From positions 1-14,623 of the forward strand of contig CANGUJ010000047.1 of assembly GCA_947456845.1 (NCBI GenBank): DNA of 14,623 bases. Reading direction: 5' to 3'. Positions within the stretch are counted from its first letter, which is position 1. Each line of letters opens with the position of its first letter. This document shows, piece after piece, positions 1 through 6,337 of this stretch. This DNA is from Burkholderiales bacterium (GTDB taxonomy: Bacteria; Pseudomonadota; Gammaproteobacteria; Burkholderiales; JAEUOS01). Under the pieces are notes generated by a model. That model was not told where the DNA came from. It searched no databases and saw only the letters and a list, made by a program, of their open reading frames with translations. The position numbers and the translations under genes were made by a program.

Positions 1-18
1 CACGCACGCCAAGAGGTT

Positions 19-40
19 GCGCCCCGTGGCGCAGGGGCGC
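19..40 (-). other. GC-rich hairpin downstream of the monooxygenase
   Basis: Perfect 7-bp arms GCGCCCC (19-25) and GGGGCGC (34-40) with an 8-nt loop, about 20 nt beyond the monooxygenase stop. On the minus strand no T-run follows, so it does not fit an intrinsic terminator; it may be a 3'-end stabilising structure or chance in GC-rich DNA. Confidence -1.
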
Positions 41-59
41 CGCGCCTGGGGATTGCCTT

Positions 60-1283
60 TCAGGTGATGGCGTTGGCGTGCCGCATGCTGTTGATCATCG
101 AGGAATTGAGCAGGAACTCGCGCGTCCTGGCCGGATCGGCGGCGGTGGCGCGCATCTCGTCGGCCTTGCGCTTTTTCTCGACCGGGTCCGTCTCCTCGAG
201 ATTTTTCTTGTTGCGGATCGATATCTCCTGCACGTACTGCAGGTTGACGGTGCGGCGCTGGCGCACGTAGAGGTCGAGCAGGTCATCGCCCGATTCGCCG
301 CGCGCGACGCGGCCGAGTTTCTCGCCGAGGTTGACGGCGTCATGGATGCCGCTGTTCAAGCCGAAGCCGCCAAGCGGGTTGTTGACATGCGCGGCGTCGC
401 CGGCGAGCAGGATGCGGCCCGCGCGGAAGGTGCGCGCCACCCTCTGATGCACGCTGTAGACGCTCGTATGCGCGATCTCCGCCACCGTGTCCAGCGGCAG
501 GATGCGCGCCAGCAGGCGCTGCGCATAGGCTTCGGACAACACCTCCGCATCGCTCACCGCGGCACTGACCGGGCTGGTCATGCGCCACAGGCCGGGTGGG
601 CCGGCGTCGGGCATGCGGAACAGCGCCACCCATTGTTCGGGGTCGGCGATGTAGGCATTGTCGGCGAAGCCGAAGCGCGCCAGGTCGCAGGTGGTGCTGA
701 TGACCGAGAAGCGCTCGTCCCAGGTGAAGCCCTCGAACTCGATGCCGGCGGCCTTGCGTACCGCGCTGCGGCCGCCGTCGGCGCCGACCAGCCACGAACC
801 GGCGACGGTTTCCTGCCCGTGCGCGCTGCTGACGGTCACCTGCACGCCGTCCGCGGCTTGCGCGGCATGCTCGAAACGCGTCGCAAACCGCACCTGCGCA
901 TGGGGAAATCCGCGCAGCGATTCGAGGATGATGGGGGTGAGCCTGTGCTGCTCCAGATGCAGCCGGTAGGGATAGGGCGTGTCGCCCGCCAGCGCGCCCA
1001 GGTCCCATTCCACGATCAAGCCTTCCTTGCGGTCGCGCGACTGCCAGCACGGCACCCGGATACCGGCCTCGTGCATGCGCTCGGTGATGCCCAGGGGCGC
1101 CATCAGTTCCAGCGTGGGCGGATGAAAGGTGCCGGCGCGCAGGTCGTGGGTGAGCCCTGCTTCGGCTTCGAGCACCAGTACGGACACGCCCTGCCGTGCC
1201 AGCACCAGCGCGGTGAGGAGTCCGACCGGACCGGCGCCGGCAACGATCACGGGTTTGTTGGTTGGCATGCGCTGCACTGTCAT
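60..1283 (-). CDS. FAD-dependent aromatic-type monooxygenase (PF01494 family, MhpA-like)
   Basis: Predicted cytoplasmic class A flavoprotein monooxygenase of 407 residues. Members of this family use NAD(P)H and O2 to hydroxylate phenolic or related aromatic acids. Three family motifs are visible: the N-terminal Rossmann fingerprint GAGPVG (residues 16-21), the DG motif GADGGRSAVRKAAG (167-180) and the FAD-ribityl GD motif GRILLAGDAAH (289-299), followed by NPLGGFGLNSGIHDAVNL. The start at 1283 was chosen because translation from there begins just before the Rossmann strand and AGGGG lies about 10 nt upstream; an internal ATG at 1268 is possible. The frame stays open to 1526, but that stretch is arginine-rich, low-complexity and covers the control region, so I exclude it. 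It is divergent from the TRAP/dioxygenase genes, suggesting co-regulation. The fold is secure; the substrate cannot be told, and 3-(3-hydroxyphenyl)propionate hydroxylase is only the nearest named relative. Confidence -1.
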   Translation of the reverse strand: MTVQRMPTNKPVIVAGAGPVGLLTALVLARQGVSVLVLEAEAGLTHDLRAGTFHPPTLELMAPLGITERMHEAGIRVPCWQSRDRKEGLIVEWDLGALAGDTPYPYRLHLEQHRLTPIILESLRGFPHAQVRFATRFEHAAQAADGVQVTVSSAHGQETVAGSWLVGADGGRSAVRKAAGIEFEGFTWDERFSVISTTCDLARFGFADNAYIADPEQWVALFRMPDAGPPGLWRMTSPVSAAVSDAEVLSEAYAQRLLARILPLDTVAEIAHTSVYSVHQRVARTFRAGRILLAGDAAHVNNPLGGFGLNSGIHDAVNLGEKLGRVARGESGDDLLDLYVRQRRTVNLQYVQEISIRNKKNLEETDPVEKKRKADEMRATAADPARTREFLLNSSMINSMRHANAIT

Positions 1284-1331
1284 TTTTGCGAGGCCCCTAT
1301 TTTCCGCGATTTGGCCGCCGCCCGGATTGAC

Positions 1332-1346
1332 AGCGCCGTATGCGCT
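1332..1346. promoter_or_regulatory. Small inverted repeat near the monooxygenase start
   Basis: Perfect 5-bp arms AGCGC (1332-1336) and GCGCT (1342-1346) around a 5-nt centre, about 50-60 bp upstream of the monooxygenase start. It could be a secondary operator, but arms this short arise easily by chance at this base composition. Confidence -1.
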
Positions 1347-1355
1347 ATGCAATCC

Positions 1356-1385
1356 TTGGCAGGTATTAACGGTCCGGTTAATAAT
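1356..1385 (+). promoter_or_regulatory. Candidate sigma70-type promoter for the dctPQM cluster
   Basis: TTGGCA at 1356-1361 matches the -35 consensus at 5 of 6 positions, and AATAAT at 1380-1385 matches the -10 consensus at 5 of 6, with an 18-nt spacer. Transcription would begin near 1392, giving a leader of about 126 nt before the dctP ATG. The spacer and -10 overlap the inverted repeat at 1364-1383, as expected for a repressible promoter. A perfect TTGACA at 1327-1332 has no good -10 at the right distance. Confidence -1.
1364..1383. promoter_or_regulatory. 20-bp inverted repeat, candidate operator
   Basis: TATTAAC (1364-1370) and GTTAATA (1377-1383) are perfect 7-bp inverted arms around the 6-nt centre GGTCCG. 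This is a rare AT-rich symmetric element in GC-rich sequence, sits between divergent catabolic genes, and overlaps the candidate dctP promoter. Size and symmetry suit a dimeric MarR-, TetR- or LysR-type regulator, but no regulator gene lies in the window, so the binding protein is unknown. Confidence -1.
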
Positions 1386-1391
1386 GCGGTG

Positions 1392-1451
1392 CCTTGCGCG
1401 GCCCCTTGTACGGCCCCTTGTACGCCACCTTGTACGGCACCTTGCACGCCG
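1392..1451 (+). repeat. Five tandem 12-bp direct repeats
   Basis: Five head-to-tail 12-bp units start at 1392, 1404, 1416, 1428 and 1440, each beginning CCTTG. Units 2-4 read CCTTGTACGGCC, CCTTGTACGCCA and CCTTGTACGGCA; unit 1 has GCG and unit 5 has CAC in place of TAC. The array begins almost exactly where transcription from the candidate promoter would start, so it would form the 5' end of the dctP leader. It may be a regulator-binding array, an RNA-level element, or a variable-number repeat. Twelve base pairs is a multiple of three, which keeps both overlapping frames open, but I see no evidence that it is translated. Confidence -1.
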
Positions 1452-1505
1452 CCGCGATTGCACCAACCGCCCCTGTATCCAACAAGAATCCTGAACGACA
1501 CTCCC

Positions 1506-1512
1506 GGAGGAG
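1506..1512 (+). promoter_or_regulatory. Strong ribosome binding site of dctP
   Basis: GGAGGAG ends 5 nt before the ATG at 1518. It settles the dctP start, which the reading frame alone does not, because that frame is open far upstream through the divergent gene. Confidence -1.
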
Positions 1513-1517
1513 ACAAC

Positions 1518-2516
1518 ATGCTGCAAACCAAACGCTTCACCTTGCGCGCCCTGGCCGGCGCGCTAGCCCTGTGCGCCGCCGGCGCGGTGCAGCCGCAGGC
1601 GCCCATCACCCTGCATGGCGCATCGCAGTTCTCCGACGACCATGCCTTCAACAAGACCATGCTCAAATTCGAGGAACTGGTCAAGAAGTACTACGGCAAG
1701 CCGATCAATTTCGTCCTGCACCGCAACAGTGAACTCGGCCTCGAAAAGGAATACTTCGCCTACATGAACCAGGGCAAGGCGGTGGACTACGCCATCGTCT
1801 CCCCGGCGCACATGTCGACCTTTTCCAAGGCCGCCCCCTTCATCGACGCGCCATTCCTGTTCCGCGACCTGGACCATTGGAACAAGGTGCTCGACCAGGA
1901 CGTGTTGAAGCCGGTGGCCGACGAGGTCACGCAGAAGGGCGAGGTCATGCTGATCGGTTACGCCGGCGGCGGTGTGCGCAATATCTTCTCCAGCAAGCCG
2001 GCCCGCAATCTGGCGGAACTGAAGGGCCTGAAGGTGCGCGTGCAGGGCGCGCCCATCTGGAGCAGGACCTTCGGTGCCATCGGCATGTCGCCCACCGTGA
2101 TCGCCTACAACGAGATCTACAACGCCATCCAGAACAAGGTGATCGAGGCCGGCGAGAACGAGGCGGCCGGGGTGGAGGCGATGAAGTTCCATGAGGTGGC
2201 GCCCAACATCAACCTGACGCGGCACGCCATCACCATCCGACCATTGTGCTTTTCCTCCAAGACCTTCGCCAAGCTGCCCAAGGACCTGCAGGACGCCATC
2301 GTGAAGGCGGGCAAGGAAGCCGGCGCCTACGGCCGGCAGATCGAGTCCTCCGAAGACCAGAAGAAGCTCGACGCGCTGGAAAAGGCGGGCAGGCTGAAGC
2401 AGGTCCCGTTCGCCGACCGGGCCGCCATGCAGAAGCTGGTTGATCCGGTCATGGCCGCGTACGCCAAGGAGATCGGCGCCGAGCAGATCTACGCCAGGAT
2501 CAACGCGATCAAGTAG
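1518..2516 (+). CDS. dctP: TRAP transporter periplasmic solute-binding protein (DctP family)
   Basis: Extracytoplasmic receptor of a tripartite ATP-independent periplasmic transporter, 332 residues, the usual length. A signal peptide is evident: a basic n-region (KRFTLR), the hydrophobic ALAGALALCAAG, and a likely cleavage after AGA near residue 23. The cysteine at 19 is not in a good lipobox, so a soluble periplasmic protein is expected. The region GLKVRVQGAPI (residues 170-180) carries the conserved arginine (R174) that in this family salt-bridges the substrate carboxylate. AYNEIYNAIQNKVIEAGENE (196-215) matches the family helix and hinge segment. This implies an organic-acid ligand, which cannot be narrowed further. 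It heads the dctP-dctQ-dctM set, separated from dctQ by 80 nt containing a hairpin, an arrangement compatible with making more receptor than membrane subunits. Confidence -1.
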   Translation: MLQTKRFTLRALAGALALCAAGAVQPQAPITLHGASQFSDDHAFNKTMLKFEELVKKYYGKPINFVLHRNSELGLEKEYFAYMNQGKAVDYAIVSPAHMSTFSKAAPFIDAPFLFRDLDHWNKVLDQDVLKPVADEVTQKGEVMLIGYAGGGVRNIFSSKPARNLAELKGLKVRVQGAPIWSRTFGAIGMSPTVIAYNEIYNAIQNKVIEAGENEAAGVEAMKFHEVAPNINLTRHAITIRPLCFSSKTFAKLPKDLQDAIVKAGKEAGAYGRQIESSEDQKKLDALEKAGRLKQVPFADRAAMQKLVDPVMAAYAKEIGAEQIYARINAIK

Positions 2517-2521
2517 CGCCT

Positions 2522-2553
2522 GTGCCGAGACGAGCGCGAGCCCGTCCCGGCAC
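2522..2553 (+). other. dctP-dctQ intergenic hairpin
   Basis: Eleven-base arms at 2522-2532 (GTGCCGAGACG) and 2543-2553 (CGTCCCGGCAC) pair at 10 of 11 positions around a 10-nt loop, starting 5 nt after the dctP stop. No U-tract follows, so full termination is unlikely. A stem here could protect the 3' end of a dctP message or attenuate dctQM expression, which would fit the need for excess receptor; that role is inferred. Confidence -1.
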
Positions 2554-2596
2554 CCACGCTTTGCCCCTTGAAACCGGTGCAGCCGGGCCGCGCCCC

Positions 2597-3106
2597 ATGA
2601 CCAGATTTCTTGACGCCTACCACCGATTGCTGACGTGGCTGCTCGCCTTCGCCGTCGCGATCCTCATCATTCCGGTGTCGATCCAGATCTTCTCGCGGTT
2701 CACCGCCCTGATCCCGGCCTACATCTGGACCGAGGAAATGAGCCGCTTCTTCTTCATCTGGATGGTGATGATCGGCGCGATCATCGGCTTGCGCGAGCGG
2801 CTGCATTTCGATGTCGACGTCTGGAACGACACCCGGCCGCGCACCAACGCGGTACTGCGCATGGTGGCCAACGGCTTCGTGCTGATCTTCACCGGCGTGA
2901 TGATCTGGTGGGGCATCGAATTCACGAGGTTCGGCTGGAACCAGACCTCCGAGCTTGCCGACCTGCCGATGTGGCTGATCTTCATCGCCTGGCCGGTAGC
3001 CGGCGTGTCGTGGCTGCTGTTCCTCATCGAGGCCTACCGGCGCGACATCGACCTGTACCGCCGCGACGAAGACATCGAGGCCAATGCGCCCGAGGAGGCG
3101 ATGTGA
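2597..3106 (+). CDS. dctQ: TRAP transporter small membrane subunit (DctQ family)
   Basis: Inner-membrane small subunit of the TRAP transporter, 169 residues, typical for the family. Four hydrophobic segments are visible, roughly at residues 11-33, 48-66, 90-112 and 127-148. The segment WTEEMSRFFFIWMVMIGAI is the characteristic DctQ signature at the start of the second helix. The charged C-terminus (YRRDIDLYRRDEDIE) would be cytoplasmic. In this family DctQ forms a complex with DctM and helps dock the substrate-loaded receptor. The ATG at 2597 was chosen because it directly precedes the first membrane helix. Its stop overlaps the start of dctM in ATGTGA, indicating translational coupling. Confidence -1.
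   Translation: MTRFLDAYHRLLTWLLAFAVAILIIPVSIQIFSRFTALIPAYIWTEEMSRFFFIWMVMIGAIIGLRERLHFDVDVWNDTRPRTNAVLRMVANGFVLIFTGVMIWWGIEFTRFGWNQTSELADLPMWLIFIAWPVAGVSWLLFLIEAYRRDIDLYRRDEDIEANAPEEAM
3092..3098 (+). promoter_or_regulatory. Ribosome binding site deciding the GTG start of dctM
   Basis: GAGGAGG inside the end of dctQ ends 4 nt before the GTG at 3103. This supports that GTG over the downstream ATG at 3127, which has no comparable site. Confidence -1.
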
Positions 3107-4419
3107 GCGGCGCCCTGACCCCGGGCATGGCGGCCCTGATCCTGTTTGGCACGTTCTTCTTCCTGTTGGCCATCCGCGTCCCGGTGGCGTTCGCGCTCGG
3201 GCTGGCCGCTTTGCCCATTCTGGTGATCGAGCCGCGCCTGTCGCCCATGGTGCTGATGAACGAGATGTTCAAGGCCTACAACTCGTTCATCCTGCTGGCG
3301 GTGCCGTTCTTCCTGCTGACGGCCAACCTGATGAACGTGGGCGGCATCACGGACCGGCTGATGCGCCTTTCGCGCGCGCTGGTGGGGCATTTCCCCGGCG
3401 GCCTGGCGCAGATCAACGTGGTCCTGTCGGTCTTTTTCGCCGGCATCTCCGGATCGTCGACGGCCGATGCGGCCAGCCAGGGCAAGCTCTTCATCGAGGC
3501 CCAGGTCAAGGAAGGTTACGACCTGTCGTTTTCGATCGCCATCACCGCGGTGTCGGCGGTGCTGGCGGTGATCATTCCGCCTTCGATACTGATGGTGGTG
3601 TGGGGCGGCGTGATCTCCACCTCCATCGGCGCGATGTACCTGGCCGGCGTGATTCCCGGCCTGCTGATCGGCCTGGCGCAGATGGCCACCGTGCATGCCT
3701 ACGCCAAGCGCCGCAACTATCCGGTCTACCCGCGCGCCGGCCTGGGCGAAATCGGCCGCGCCGCGCTGACCTCCATTCCGGCGCTCACCACGCCGCTCAT
3801 CATCGTCGGCGGCATCCTGCTCGGCTGGTTCACGGCCACCGAGTCGGCGGCGGCGGCGGTGCTGTACGCGGCCATCCTGTCGATCTTCTACTACCGCGAA
3901 CTGAGCTTAAAGCAACTCTACACGGCGATCGTCGACACCGGCCGGCTGGCCTCGGTGGCGCTGTTCTGCATCGGCACAGCCTCGGTCTTCGGCTGGCTGC
4001 TCGCCTATTACCAGATTCCCAAGGCGTTGCTTGCCAACGTGACGGAATGGGGCCTGGGCCCGATCGGCGTGGGCTTCCTGATTGCCGGCGCGTTCCTGGT
4101 GGTGGGCTGCTTCCTGGACGCGATTCCGGCCATCATCATCGTCGGCACGACCCTGCAGCCGCTGGCCGCCTCGGTCGGCCTGCACCCGGTCTCGTTCGCC
4201 ATCATCGGCATCGTCTCGCTGGCGTTCGGCCTGGTTACGCCACCCTACGGCATGTGTCTGATGATCTCGTGCGCGGTGGCCAAGGTGCCGCTCAAATTCG
4301 CCCTCAAGGACACCATGATCATGCTCATCCCCATGCTGCTGGTGCTGTGCGCCATCATCATCTGGCCCGAGATTCCCCTGCTGCTGCCGCGCTGGATGGC
4401 GCCCGGCCTGCTGAAGTAA
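3103..4419 (+). CDS. dctM: TRAP transporter large membrane subunit (DctM family)
   Basis: The transport channel subunit of the TRAP system, 438 residues, the expected size. It is hydrophobic throughout with about a dozen membrane segments. Recognisable DctM blocks include IRVPVAFALGLAALPIL near the N-terminus, FAGISGSSTADAASQGK in the first third, AVLAVIIPPSILMVVWGG just after it, TATESAAAAVLYA in the middle, and FGLVTPPYGMCLMISCAV near the C-terminus. DctM carries out Na+- or H+-driven import of the acid delivered by DctP. I take the GTG at 3103, which overlaps dctQ by 4 nt; the ATG at 3127 would remove eight residues. Only 31 nt separate it from the dioxygenase gene, so co-transcription is likely. 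Confidence -1.
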   Translation: MSGALTPGMAALILFGTFFFLLAIRVPVAFALGLAALPILVIEPRLSPMVLMNEMFKAYNSFILLAVPFFLLTANLMNVGGITDRLMRLSRALVGHFPGGLAQINVVLSVFFAGISGSSTADAASQGKLFIEAQVKEGYDLSFSIAITAVSAVLAVIIPPSILMVVWGGVISTSIGAMYLAGVIPGLLIGLAQMATVHAYAKRRNYPVYPRAGLGEIGRAALTSIPALTTPLIIVGGILLGWFTATESAAAAVLYAAILSIFYYRELSLKQLYTAIVDTGRLASVALFCIGTASVFGWLLAYYQIPKALLANVTEWGLGPIGVGFLIAGAFLVVGCFLDAIPAIIIVGTTLQPLAASVGLHPVSFAIIGIVSLAFGLVTPPYGMCLMISCAVAKVPLKFALKDTMIMLIPMLLVLCAIIIWPEIPLLLPRWMAPGLLK

Positions 4420-4450
4420 GCGGCCCGCGAAGTCCCGCAACGCTCGCCGC

Positions 4451-5317
4451 ATGGTTTCTATGATTGTGGTCCAGCCGCTCTCCGATGTACTTGGCGCCCG
4501 CATCGAGGGCGTCGACCTGTCGCAGCCGCTGTCCGACGCGGACTTCCGCGTCATCGAGGCGGCGCTGCACCGGCACTGCTTCATCATGTTTCCGGGGCAG
4601 TCCCTCACGGCGACGCAGTTCCATGCGTTTTCGAAGCATTGGGGGCGCGCGGAACCGCACGTGATCGACACCTTCCACCACCCGGAGATTGCCGACATCC
4701 TGGTGCTTTCCAATGTGGAGAAAGACGGCAAGCCCACCGGGCTGAAGGATGCCGGCACCTACTTTCACTCCGACTACTCCTACCTCGACGTGCCGGCGCG
4801 CTGCACCATGTTGTATGCGCTGCAGATGCCGGAGGCGGGCAACGGCACTCCCTTCGCCAACCAGTCGCGCGCCTACGACGATCTGTCCGATTCCATGAAG
4901 GCGCGCCTCGAAGGGCTGGTTGCGCGTCACCATTACGGCAACCGCGACGACCTCGATGAATCTTCGCGCACCGTCGCATCGGTTCTCAACGAGGCGCAAA
5001 AGAAAAAAGTGCACTGGGTGCGTCATGCGATCGCGCGCAGGCATCCCCATGTCGGGCGCAAGTCTCTGTATGCGGTATCCGGCAGTTCCTTCGGCGTCGA
5101 AGGCATGACGGATGCCGAAGGCGTGGCGCTGCTCGACCAACTGAAGGCGCACGCCACCCAGGCGAAGTACCTCTACACCGTCGACTACAAGGTGGGCGAC
5201 GTCATCGTCTGGGACAACGCGCAGTTGCTGCACGCCGCACCGCTGCCGCAGCACGACCAGGCGCGCACCCTGTGGCGCATCACCGTCAAGGAGGACCCGT
5301 CGGTCGCGTTGCGCTGA
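4451..5317 (+). CDS. TauD/TfdA-family Fe(II)/2-oxoglutarate dioxygenase
   Basis: Predicted cytoplasmic non-haem iron dioxygenase of 288 residues, matching the family length. It would couple 2-oxoglutarate decarboxylation to hydroxylation of a substrate; well-known members act on taurine and on 2,4-dichlorophenoxyacetate. The iron-binding facial triad is visible as H106-S-D108 (in TYFHSDYSY) and H261 (in DNAQLLHAAP). R276 lies 15 residues after the distal histidine, as in TauD for 2-oxoglutarate binding, and T133 (in GNGTPFANQ) is the likely second 2-oxoglutarate contact. N-terminal GARIEGVDLSQPLSD is also typical. A second ATG at 4460 is a possible start; neither has a strong ribosome site. 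Its position directly after dctPQM suggests it works on the TRAP cargo. The substrate is not deducible, so I do not call it taurine dioxygenase. Confidence -1.
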   Translation: MVSMIVVQPLSDVLGARIEGVDLSQPLSDADFRVIEAALHRHCFIMFPGQSLTATQFHAFSKHWGRAEPHVIDTFHHPEIADILVLSNVEKDGKPTGLKDAGTYFHSDYSYLDVPARCTMLYALQMPEAGNGTPFANQSRAYDDLSDSMKARLEGLVARHHYGNRDDLDESSRTVASVLNEAQKKKVHWVRHAIARRHPHVGRKSLYAVSGSSFGVEGMTDAEGVALLDQLKAHATQAKYLYTVDYKVGDVIVWDNAQLLHAAPLPQHDQARTLWRITVKEDPSVALR

Positions 5318-5367
5318 GGCATACTTCGTGCATGGGTGTGGCTTTTCACCCGACCTACGGAGATTTC

Positions 5368-6336
5368 ATGCGCATTGCCTCAATCCTGGTGGCGGCCTGC
5401 CTGCTAGCCGCCGCCCCGCTTGCCCGGGCGCAAGCCGACTATCCCAACAAACCGATCCGCCTGGTAGTAGGGTTCGCCGCCGGCGGCATTTCCGACGTGC
5501 TCGGCCGCGCGCTGGCCGCCCGGCTTTCCGCCAATGTCGGCCAGAGCGTGCTGGTGGAAAACCGCGCCGGCGCCGGCACCACCATCGCGGCCGACTTCAT
5601 CGCCAAATCGCCGCCTGACGGCTACACCCTGTTCCTGCAGGACATCACCTCGCATGCCATCAACGCCAGCCTGTATCCCAAGCTGCCGTACGACTCGGTC
5701 AAGGACTTCACGCCCATCGCCCTGGTCGCCTCCACGCCGCTGATGCTGGTGGTGCACCCCTCGACCAGCGCCAGGACCGTCAAGGAACTGGTGGCCATGC
5801 TCAAGGCCGCCCCGGGCAAGTACTCCTACGGCTCCTCGGGTAACGGCACCATCCTGCACCTGGCCAGCGAGCTATTCGCCACCTCGCAGGGTGTGACGGT
5901 CACGCATATTCCGTACAAGGGCAGCGCGCCGGCCACCCAGGCCATCATGGCCAACGACGTGTCGTTCGTGTTCTCGACCATGCCGCCGGCGGTCAGCGCG
6001 GTCAAGGGCGGCAAGCTGCGCGCACTCGCCGTCACCACCCCGGCGCGGGTGGGCGCGGCGCCGGAGGTGCCCACCATGATCGAGGCCGGCCTGCCCGGCT
6101 ACGAGGTGGTGCTCTACAGCGGCATTCTCGGCCCGCGGGGCATGGATGCCGCGCTGGTGAAAAAGATCAACGGCGAGTTCGCCCGGGTGGTGGCCAGCCC
6201 CGAGGTGAAGAAAATCTACGAGACCCTCGGCGCCGACGGCATCACCGCCACCAGCGAGGATTTCGGGCGCATGATCAGCCGCGAGATCGGCGCGCTGGCG
6301 CCGCTGGTCAAGGCCTCCGGCGCGAAAGTCGACTGA
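5368..6336 (+). CDS. Bug-family tripartite tricarboxylate receptor (TctC-like), orphan
   Basis: Periplasmic substrate-binding protein of 322 residues. The signal peptide is MRIASILVAACLLAAAPLARA, followed by mature QADYPNKPIRLVVGFAAGG, the standard Bug opening. Other family blocks are NVGQSVLVENRAGAGTTIAA, PPDGYTLFL, LYPKLPYDSVKDFTPIALVA and TVTHIPYKGSAPATQAIMA. Bug receptors bind small carboxylates or amides and are greatly expanded in Bordetella and relatives, mostly as orphans without local tctA/tctB membrane genes, as here. The ATG at 5368 has ACGGAG about 6 nt upstream. It lies 50 nt after the dioxygenase and 1 nt before the next gene, so it belongs to the same probable operon. Ligand unknown; it could feed a distant TctAB or act as a sensor receptor. 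Confidence -1.
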   Translation: MRIASILVAACLLAAAPLARAQADYPNKPIRLVVGFAAGGISDVLGRALAARLSANVGQSVLVENRAGAGTTIAADFIAKSPPDGYTLFLQDITSHAINASLYPKLPYDSVKDFTPIALVASTPLMLVVHPSTSARTVKELVAMLKAAPGKYSYGSSGNGTILHLASELFATSQGVTVTHIPYKGSAPATQAIMANDVSFVFSTMPPAVSAVKGGKLRALAVTTPARVGAAPEVPTMIEAGLPGYEVVLYSGILGPRGMDAALVKKINGEFARVVASPEVKKIYETLGADGITATSEDFGRMISREIGALAPLVKASGAKVD

Positions 6337-6337
6337 C

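Noticed and set aside
19..40. Hairpin considered as an intrinsic terminator for the monooxygenase
   Set aside because: No T-run follows on the minus strand, so only a generic hairpin is reported.
1327..1332. Perfect TTGACA considered as the main promoter -35
   Set aside because: No acceptable -10 lies 16-18 nt downstream; the closest TATGCA is only 13 nt away.
1392..1451. Short regular repeats considered as a CRISPR array
   Set aside because: Units are 12 bp, directly adjacent with no spacers, and no cas gene is nearby.
78..1517. Very long open frame on the plus strand running into dctP from far upstream
   Set aside because: It is antisense to a clear flavoprotein monooxygenase, its translation is low-complexity, and dctP has its own strong ribosome site and signal peptide at 1518.
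4451..5317. Specific call of taurine dioxygenase (tauD)
   Set aside because: The catalytic residues only define the wider TauD/TfdA family, and no taurine or sulfonate ABC transporter genes are adjacent.
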